Below, piece by piece: positions 59,005-64,000 of a stretch of DNA of 64,000 nt. This DNA is from Rhodocyclaceae bacterium UBA2346. GTDB taxonomy: Bacteria > Pseudomonadota > Gammaproteobacteria > Burkholderiales > Rhodocyclaceae. The notes beneath the pieces are model-generated. The model worked only from the letters and a program-made list of their open reading frames with translations, was not told the origin of the DNA and searched no databases. Location: positions 11,688 to 75,687 of the forward strand of contig DDUE01000068.1 of assembly GCA_002344625.1 (NCBI GenBank), written 5' to 3'. The position numbers were made by a program, and so were the translations under genes. Position 1 is the first letter of the stretch. Each line of letters starts with the position of its first letter.

Positions 59005-59582
59005 ATCGGCGAAACGGGCGTCGGACTGTAGCCCCCCGCAATGTAGCCGCCCCAGATAGTATGGACCAGATAGAACTCCGTAACGGCGCGCTCATCAACC
59101 AGGCCCGCGCGAATGTTCAACAAAGCCGCAACAATATGAAAACCCAGGTTGGAAGGCAGATCCCCCCCTCCTTGATGGGCGCCAAGAACTTCGAGTAAGG
59201 ACTTCGAGCCGAAAACTTCACCAGGGAAAATGGCATGAAAGGGTGTATCCCAAGGCTTCGACTTATCCGGGGGATTTCCTGGTAGTCCAGGAATCCCGAA
59301 CCAGTTAACCCCCCCGTGCATCCCGCCACGCTTTGCCGCCTGCCACCATATCCCAGCAGATTCACCATTGCATTGCGGAAGATCGCCGCCGGTATGGCTT
59401 CTCGCGCCGGATAGGGTTTCAGACGGGTTATAGCACTCCTTTCCGAGTACGCTACGACTGCCCAGCACCATAAAACCGGCCCCCGCACCGGTCACCAGCC
59501 GACGGCGACGAAGACGCGCCACATCGGCCTCCAACTGCTCAGGAGTCTCGATTCGGGGCGTATTATTGTCACGTAAGGTCAT
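58950..59582 (-). CDS. Putative exported protein, first gene of the HPr-rel-A cassette
   Basis: 210-residue protein without a recognised domain. After a polar N-terminus, an Arg run (25-28, LRRRRLVTGAGAGFMVLGS) and a short hydrophobic stretch resemble a Tat-type signal. The mature part starts near SVLGKECYNPSETLSG and holds two cysteines (50 and 71), with PQCNGESAGIWWQAAKRG, and is Gly/Trp-rich. Similar small exported proteins sit next to this cassette in related genomes as far as I recall, so it is a candidate substrate (inference). ATG at 59582 has GGAG seven bases upstream. Confidence 0.6.
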   Translation of the reverse strand: MTLRDNNTPRIETPEQLEADVARLRRRRLVTGAGAGFMVLGSRSVLGKECYNPSETLSGARSHTGGDLPQCNGESAGIWWQAAKRGGMHGGVNWFGIPGLPGNPPDKSKPWDTPFHAIFPGEVFGSKSLLEVLGAHQGGGDLPSNLGFHIVAALLNIRAGLVDERAVTEFYLVHTIWGGYIAGGYSPTPVSPIWSEAEIVSYLTSTGIVK

Positions 59583-59617
59583 ATTTCTACTCCGGATCCA
59601 TGAAACCTGTTTCGAAC

Positions 59618-59633
59618 GCAAAGTATACTTTGC
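59618..59633. promoter_or_regulatory. 16-bp perfect palindrome, candidate operator
   Basis: GCAAAGTATACTTTGC is fully self-complementary and lies 36-51 bp before the ATG of the exported protein gene. Its centre contains TATACT, a possible minus-strand -10, so a bound repressor would block the cassette promoter. The regulator is unknown. Confidence 0.55.
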
Positions 59634-59709
59634 CGATACGGAGTCGTTCGATAACAAGTGCACAACCAACGCTTTGATTGTATCAAGCAAGACACGAGCC
59701 AATCATTTC

Positions 59710-59743
59710 AAATTGTTGATTAAATAAAACAAACCAACAATTT
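59710..59743. repeat. 9-bp inverted repeat in AT-rich gap
   Basis: Arms AAATTGTTG (59710-59718) and CAACAATTT (59735-59743) are perfectly complementary around 16 nt. Too A/T-rich to be a strong terminator; could be a binding site for a regulator in the divergent promoter region. Confidence 0.4.
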
Positions 59744-59927
59744 AATGAGAATGCACGAGCAAATATCATTAGAAGTGTAAAAAATGCCGACAAGCTCGCA
59801 TCTATCCATCTAGGGCTCGATCGTCCATTGTGAGGACCATTCGGACAATCAGTTTGCCCGAGAGTTCACAAGCCGCCCCCTGTCGATCCACGATGCAGTT
59901 TTATGCACATAGCCAAGGAGTATCTCC

Positions 59928-60263
59928 ATGCTCGTCACCTTCAAATCCGACGCAGCCGCCGATGTCATCATGCTCGGCGAACCGGCGAAGAGGCTTATCG
60001 CCATCCTTGGCAAAGACCCGGACATCCCCAAGGGCATCGTCACGGTCGCTCAGTTGCCTGACGCCATCGAACGGCTCAAGGCTGCGATCGCCGAAGACAA
60101 GGCCAGGCACACCGCCCCCTCCGAGGACGAAGAGGCAGCTGCGGCCGAGGAGGGCAAAACCGGCATGGCTGCGCCGGTCGGACTTGCGCAGCGCGCCTGG
60201 CCATTGCTCGACATGCTCGAGTATTCCCGGAAGGAAGGCGTGCCCGTGGTGTGGGGCGTCTGA
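59928..60263 (+). CDS. DUF1840 domain-containing protein
   Basis: 111-residue cytoplasmic protein of DUF1840, found mainly in betaproteobacteria. MLVTFKSDAAADVIMLGEPAKRLI at the start (part: MLVTFKSDAAADVIM) and RAWPLLDMLEYSRKEGVPVVWGV at the end are typical; the central region is acidic and probably flexible. AGGAG seven bases before the ATG. Function unknown. Confidence 0.88.
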   Translation: MLVTFKSDAAADVIMLGEPAKRLIAILGKDPDIPKGIVTVAQLPDAIERLKAAIAEDKARHTAPSEDEEAAAAEEGKTGMAAPVGLAQRAWPLLDMLEYSRKEGVPVVWGV

Positions 60264-60277
60264 ACGACCAAGGGGTT

Positions 60278-61465
60278 TCAGGCCGACCGGGGGCGGACGC
60301 GATATACCAGTCCCCATGCCACCAGCGCGGTCATGCCCCCCCAGAACCACATGCCGTTGGTCAGCGGAAAGCGGCTGCCGTCCATGTTCGCGCCCAGCCA
60401 GCTCCCCATCGCGAACGCCGACAGCATCATCATGAATCCGCTCAGGGCCGAGGCCGCGCCGGCCGCATGCGGGAACGGCCCCACCGCCCCGGCCTGCCCG
60501 CAGGGCTGGTGAACACCGTGTCCCAGCATGAATAGGTAGACCGGCAGCATGATCGCCCATACACCTTCCACACCGGCCAGCGCGAGCCCGCCCATGAGGC
60601 TGCCACCGGCAAGTGACAGCGCACCGCCGATCGCCACTGCGCGATGCACGCCGTTGTGCCTGAGCAACCAGCGGCACAGGAAAGTGCCCGCCAGGTAGGC
60701 GACCGCCATGGAGAACATCAGCACGCCATAAAAGGGCTTGGAGATGCCCATCAGGCCCATGAACACGAACGACGAGGCCGCCAGGAAGGTGAACAAACCA
60801 CCGTACGACATCGTCGCCAGCAAGGCGAACGCCCAGAAGGTTCGGTTGCCCAGGATGCCCGCCCAGGTGACCAGCAAGGTCGCGGGCGACAGCGCGCGCG
60901 GGTTGGGCGTACCCAGGGTTTCCCGGAACCGCGTCGCGACGACGCCGAGCGTCGCCGCGCCGAACACCGCCAAGGCTGCCAAGGCCGCACGCCAGCCGAA
61001 GAATTCCGCCAGCAGCGCCCCCACCGGCATGCTCACGCAGGCGATCACGCCCAATCCCGACAAACCCTTGCTGATCGCGCGTGCACCGGCCTCAGGCGTG
61101 TAGAGATCACGTACCAGCGCGCGAGCGCACATCACGCCCGCCCCCATTGCCGCGCCCTGGACGATCCGCCATATCAGCAACACCTCCATCGATGCAGCCA
61201 GCACGCTGCCCACGGCCGCGACCGTATAGACCGCCAGCCCCAGCAACAGCACCGGCCGCCGGCCAAACCGGTCGGACACGGGCCCCCACACCAGCTGCGA
61301 CAAGCCGAAAGCCAGCAAAAGACCCGACAAGGTAAGTTGCGCCTGCGCCATCGATGCGCCGAGGCGGTCGGTGATGGTCGGCAGTGCCGGCAGGTAGAGG
61401 TCGGTGGTGACCGGCTGCACGCCGAGCAACAGCGACAGGATCAGCACCACCCGCGAGGTCGACAT
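60278..61465 (-). CDS. Bcr/CflA-type MFS drug efflux transporter
   Basis: 395-residue 12-helix major facilitator. VQPVTTDLYLPALPTI is the motif of the Bcr/CflA branch; WGPVSDRFGRRPVLL (motif A) and RIVQGAAMGAGVMCARALVRDLY follow. Inner-membrane proton-driven exporter; substrate unknown. ATG at 61465 (MSTSRVVL), 52 bp after maiA on the same strand, so it may belong to the aromatic operon. Confidence 0.9.
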   Translation of the reverse strand: MSTSRVVLILSLLLGVQPVTTDLYLPALPTITDRLGASMAQAQLTLSGLLLAFGLSQLVWGPVSDRFGRRPVLLLGLAVYTVAAVGSVLAASMEVLLIWRIVQGAAMGAGVMCARALVRDLYTPEAGARAISKGLSGLGVIACVSMPVGALLAEFFGWRAALAALAVFGAATLGVVATRFRETLGTPNPRALSPATLLVTWAGILGNRTFWAFALLATMSYGGLFTFLAASSFVFMGLMGISKPFYGVLMFSMAVAYLAGTFLCRWLLRHNGVHRAVAIGGALSLAGGSLMGGLALAGVEGVWAIMLPVYLFMLGHGVHQPCGQAGAVGPFPHAAGAASALSGFMMMLSAFAMGSWLGANMDGSRFPLTNGMWFWGGMTALVAWGLVYRVRPRSA

Positions 61466-61517
61466 CGGATCCGGCGCCGGCGAACGACCGTTGCCGGGCG
61501 AGCGCCGGCCCGGGAGG

Positions 61518-62162
61518 TCATTCGGCATCGGCCTGCAGCTCGGGCGCGGCAAGACGAAAAGCCTCGATCGCCTCGCAACGCTCGACGATACGCACCAGGG
61601 TCGGCATTGCGGACAGATCGACGCCGAAACGGCGCGCGTTGAAGACCTGCGGCACCAGGCAGCAATCCGCCAGGGTGGGGGTATCGCCATGGCAGAACAC
61701 GCCGGTCCGCTCGTCGTCCGCGAGCGTGGCCTCGAGCGCGACCAGCCCGAGCTCGACCCAGTGCCGATACCACGCCGTTTTCTGCGCCTCGGAAACAGCG
61801 AACTCGCGGGTCAGGTATTGCAGCACGCGCAGGTTGTTGATCGGATGAATGTCGCAGGCGATCGCCTGCGCGATCGCCCGGATTCGCGCCCGCACGGCCG
61901 CATCGCCCGGCAACAGCGCGGGCGCGGGGTGCGTTTCATCGAGATACTCGATAATCGCCAGCGACTGCGTGAACAGGCGTCCTGCATCCTCGAACGCGGG
62001 CACCAGCCCGCTCGGATTGAGCGCGCGGTAGTCGGGTTGATGCTGCTCGCCACCACCACGCACCAGATGCACCGGCACCGCATCCCAGGCGAGGCCCTTG
62101 AGATTGAGCGCAATCCGAACCCGATAGGCGGCGGAACTGCGAAAGTACGTATAGAGGCGCAT
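61518..62162 (-). CDS. Maleylacetoacetate/maleylpyruvate isomerase (zeta-class GST)
   Basis: 214-residue glutathione-dependent cis-trans isomerase. Zeta-class N-terminal motif YFRSSAAYRVRIALNLKGL; SSAAYR keeps the serines but has Ala where eukaryotic MAAI has Cys. VPVHLVRGGGEQ, LNPSGLVPAFED and DTPTLADCCLVPQVFNARRF match. It converts maleyl- to fumaryl-compounds before hydrolase cleavage by the gene upstream. Pathway (homogentisate or gentisate) cannot be fixed from the window. Confidence 0.88.
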   Translation of the reverse strand: MRLYTYFRSSAAYRVRIALNLKGLAWDAVPVHLVRGGGEQHQPDYRALNPSGLVPAFEDAGRLFTQSLAIIEYLDETHPAPALLPGDAAVRARIRAIAQAIACDIHPINNLRVLQYLTREFAVSEAQKTAWYRHWVELGLVALEATLADDERTGVFCHGDTPTLADCCLVPQVFNARRFGVDLSAMPTLVRIVERCEAIEAFRLAAPELQADAE

Positions 62163-62267
62163 GCGTGGCTCCTTCGTGGCGTTTCGGTGCGGCTTGGCGC
62201 AATGCTTGCGGCGAGGGCCGCGACCACAGCGGAGCATGCCGGCCGGTGCTGCCGATCTTACACGCGC

Positions 62268-63281
62268 TCAGTCCCGAAACGCGGCGACGGTGTTCTCGAT
62301 CGTGCCGAAGATGCTCGCGCCCGCGGCATCGAACATCTCGATGCGCACCACGTCGCCCGCGCGCATGAACGGTGTCGCGGGCTTGCCCTGCTCGATCGTC
62401 TCGAAAGTACGCACTTCGGCCAGGCAGCAATAGCCCACCCCGCCATGCTCGATCGACGACCCCCACAGGTCGCCCTGCTTGTTCGAGACCGTGCCCGAAC
62501 CGATGATCGACCCCGCCTCGAGTTCGCGCGTCTTCGCGACATGGGCAATCAGCTGACCGAAGTCGAAGGTCATGTCCACGCCGGCGTCGGGCTTGCCGAA
62601 CAGCTTGCCGTTGAGGTGCACGACCAGCGGCCGGTGCAGCTTGGCGTCCTTCCATGCCTCGCCCAGCTCATCCGGGGTGACTGCCACCGGACTGAATGCG
62701 CTCGCCGGCTTGCTCTGGAAGAAACCGAAACCCTTTGCGAGTTCGTTCGGAATCAGGTTGCGCAATGACACATCGTTTACCAGCATCACCAGCCGGATGG
62801 CCGCGGCGGCCTCGGCCGGGCTCGCCCCCATCGACACGTCGCCGGTGACCACCGTGACCTCGGCCTCGAAATCGATACCCCAGGCTTCGTCGGCGATCAC
62901 GCGCTCGCGCGGGCCGATGAAGCTGTCCGACCCGCCCTGATACATCAGCGGATCGGTATAGAACGAAGCCGGCACCTCGGCATTGCGCGCCTTGCGCACC
63001 AGCTCGACATGATTGATGTAGGCCGAGCCATCCGCCCACTGATAGGCACGCGGCAACGGCGAATGGCAGGCACGCTCGTCGAACGGCACCGCATGACGGG
63101 CATGGCCGTTGTTGAGGCTCTCGTAGACCTCGGCGAGGCGCGGCGCGCAGGCGTCCCAATCGTCGAGCGCGGCCTGCAGGGTGGGCGCGATGCCGGCCAC
63201 CGGCTGGCACACGCCGAGATCGCGGCTGACGACCACCAGGGTGCCGTCACGGCCGCCTTGCTTGAGCGTGGCGAGTTTCAC
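62268..63281 (-). CDS. Fumarylacetoacetate hydrolase family protein
   Basis: 337-residue FAH-fold hydrolase. MKLATLKQGGRDGTLVVVSRDL at the start and metal-binding acids in GIDFEAEVTVVTGD, with KGFGFFQSKPASAFSPVAVTPD (part) and GSGTVSNKQGDLWGSSIEHG (part), fit the fumarylacetoacetase-type group. It cleaves a C-C bond to yield fumarate plus a small acid. GTG start overlaps the VOC gene stop by 4 nt. Confidence 0.9.
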   Translation of the reverse strand: MKLATLKQGGRDGTLVVVSRDLGVCQPVAGIAPTLQAALDDWDACAPRLAEVYESLNNGHARHAVPFDERACHSPLPRAYQWADGSAYINHVELVRKARNAEVPASFYTDPLMYQGGSDSFIGPRERVIADEAWGIDFEAEVTVVTGDVSMGASPAEAAAAIRLVMLVNDVSLRNLIPNELAKGFGFFQSKPASAFSPVAVTPDELGEAWKDAKLHRPLVVHLNGKLFGKPDAGVDMTFDFGQLIAHVAKTRELEAGSIIGSGTVSNKQGDLWGSSIEHGGVGYCCLAEVRTFETIEQGKPATPFMRAGDVVRIEMFDAAGASIFGTIENTVAAFRD

Positions 63282-63820
63282 GGGAACATCTCCTTGTGGC
63301 GTCCATCATGCATCCAGGCCGCGTGCTTGGGTGCCTGCTTGGTCTGGGCCCATTCCTCGAGCATGTCCCATTTGACCGCGTCCAGCGCCTCCAGCATGCC
63401 GGGGCGGTGGGTGTTGACCGCAAGCTCCAGCCGGTGGCCATTCGGGTCGAAGAAATAGATCGACTGGAACAACGCGTGATCGGTCGGGCCGACGACGGCG
63501 ACACCCTCCGCCTCGAGGCGCGCCTTGGCGCCGAGCAGCACTTCCATCGACTCGACCTCGAGTGCCAGGTGCTGAGTCCACGCAGGGGTGTTCTCGTCAC
63601 GCCCCATCGGCGCACGGGTCGGCAGTTCGAAGAACGCGAGCACGTTGCCCATGCCGGCATCCATGAAAATGTGCATGTACGGGTCGGCCTCGCCGGTGGA
63701 CGGCACCGCATCCTCGGCGATCGCGAGCACCAGCTTCATGTCGAGATGCTTTTCGTACCAGTGCGCGGTTGCGAGCGCGTCCTTGCAGCGATACGCGACA
63801 TGGTGAATTTTCTTGATCAT
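63278..63820 (-). CDS. VOC (glyoxalase/dioxygenase) family protein
   Basis: 180-residue protein with two VOC beta-alpha-beta modules: IHHVAYRCKDALATAHWYEKHL and WTQHLALEVESMEVLL ... IYFFDPNGHRLELAVN. Metal ligands are plausibly His7/8, His84 and the C-terminal Glu of HRLEL. Such proteins can be ring-cleavage dioxygenases or glyoxalase-like; the neighbours suggest aromatic catabolism. ATG 63820, 24 bp after the upstream gene. Confidence 0.82.
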   Translation of the reverse strand: MIKKIHHVAYRCKDALATAHWYEKHLDMKLVLAIAEDAVPSTGEADPYMHIFMDAGMGNVLAFFELPTRAPMGRDENTPAWTQHLALEVESMEVLLGAKARLEAEGVAVVGPTDHALFQSIYFFDPNGHRLELAVNTHRPGMLEALDAVKWDMLEEWAQTKQAPKHAAWMHDGRHKEMFP

Positions 63821-63844
63821 CTTTCGTCTCCAGGTTGCGAGGGC

Positions 63845-64000
63845 TCAAACGCCTTCGCGGGCGATCCGCATCGCCTCGCGCAACACCGAGATGTCGCCGA
63901 CGTGGTTCGCGAGCAGCAGGATCAGGCGGGCATTGACCATTGCGCTCTGCGCGTCGCTCAGGTCGCGGTGGGTGTCGATCAGCGCTTCGTAGAAGTCGTC
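63845..64000 (-). CDS. DUF2783 protein (partial)
   Basis: The last 51 codons before the right edge read DDFYEALIDTHRDLSDAQSA ... NARLILLLANHVGD ... REAMRIAREGV, matching DUF2783, a small (~65-residue) family that usually neighbours FAD-dependent aromatic hydroxylases. The N-terminus lies beyond the edge. Same strand as the VOC-FAH-MaiA genes, so probably their operon. Confidence 0.75.
   Translation of the reverse strand, partial: DDFYEALIDTHRDLSDAQSAMVNARLILLLANHVGDISVLREAMRIAREGV

Larger units (their letters stand above)
59583..59927. other. AT-rich intergenic region upstream of the HPr-rel-A cassette
   Basis: 345 bp without a gene. It is clearly more AT-rich than the neighbourhood, especially 59690-59800 (runs such as taaataaaac, aaaccaacaattta). 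It carries the leader and probable promoter of the minus-strand cassette and the AAGGAG ribosome-binding region of the plus-strand DUF1840 gene at its right end. A 16-bp palindrome and a 9-bp inverted repeat are listed separately. Confidence 0.8.

Overview
The window is GC-rich chromosomal DNA from a betaproteobacterium, most likely Rhodocyclales of the Azoarcus/Thauera/Aromatoleum kind. This rests on gene content and order: the ybgC-tolQRAB-pal-cpoB-queE-queC run, the recA-recX and lptB-rpoN-hpf-ptsN-hprK runs with an HprK, a DUF3683-type FAD/Fe-S fusion protein, and an aromatic-acid cleavage cluster at the right end. Genes are dense, often overlap by 1-4 nt, and occupy both strands. No insertion sequence, prophage, CRISPR array or rRNA operon is visible.

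Layout. 1-1.5 kb: start of hslV and a double-STAS protein (minus). 1.7-8.3 kb: Tol-Pal envelope operon running into queuosine-precursor genes. 8.3-12.7 kb: a TsuA-like sulfur transporter, two tRNA-Lys genes with a clear promoter and terminator, and an iron(III) ABC transporter (fbpA, fbpB, no ATPase gene). 12.7-17.8 kb (minus): DUF5610, DUF533 and LysM/BON proteins, then a degenerate EAL-HDOD protein and an HD-GYP phosphodiesterase. 18-25.8 kb: trpB2 (minus), then thiL-pgpA-pncC, recA-recX and lptB-rpoN-hpf. 25.9-34 kb: ptsN-hprK, ilvA, a folate cyclo-ligase, a soluble lytic transglycosylase, an NDUFA9-like protein and cca. 34-40.5 kb: GST, hydrolase, MidA-like methyltransferase, pteridine reductase, ttcA, a pseudo-cyclase/FHA protein, YqaA and RidA. 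40.6-50.4 kb: the 1300-residue FAD/Fe-S oxidoreductase, a sirtuin overlapping a molybdoenzyme, pyrE, xthA and a LysE exporter. 50.5-56.6 kb: CBS protein, threonine aldolase, a Cache-PAS-GGDEF-EAL protein, upp and hpt. 56.6-59.9 kb: an 'HPr-rel-A' cassette. 59.9-64 kb: DUF1840, a Bcr/CflA exporter, and part of an aromatic catabolic operon.

The most interesting locus is the minus-strand cassette at 56607-59582: a nucleotidyltransferase-fold protein, an HprK-related kinase, a PqqD-like small protein and, first in the operon, a short Tat-like exported protein with a conserved-looking Cys/Gly-rich core. The genes overlap end to start, are less GC-rich than their surroundings, and follow an AT-rich leader with a perfect 16-bp palindrome. 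Family knowledge says the first three co-occur as an uncharacterised system; the exported protein looks like its possible substrate, which is inference. The same window holds the genuine PTS-Ntr HprK about 31 kb away, so the cell has two HprK-fold kinases.

Other points worth attention: several signalling proteins keep their fold but appear to have lost catalytic residues (EAL-HDOD, cyclase-FHA); the GGDEF-EAL gene runs 61 bp into the convergent upp gene; one tRNA-Lys has several non-Watson-Crick pairs beside a well-paired second tRNA-Lys.
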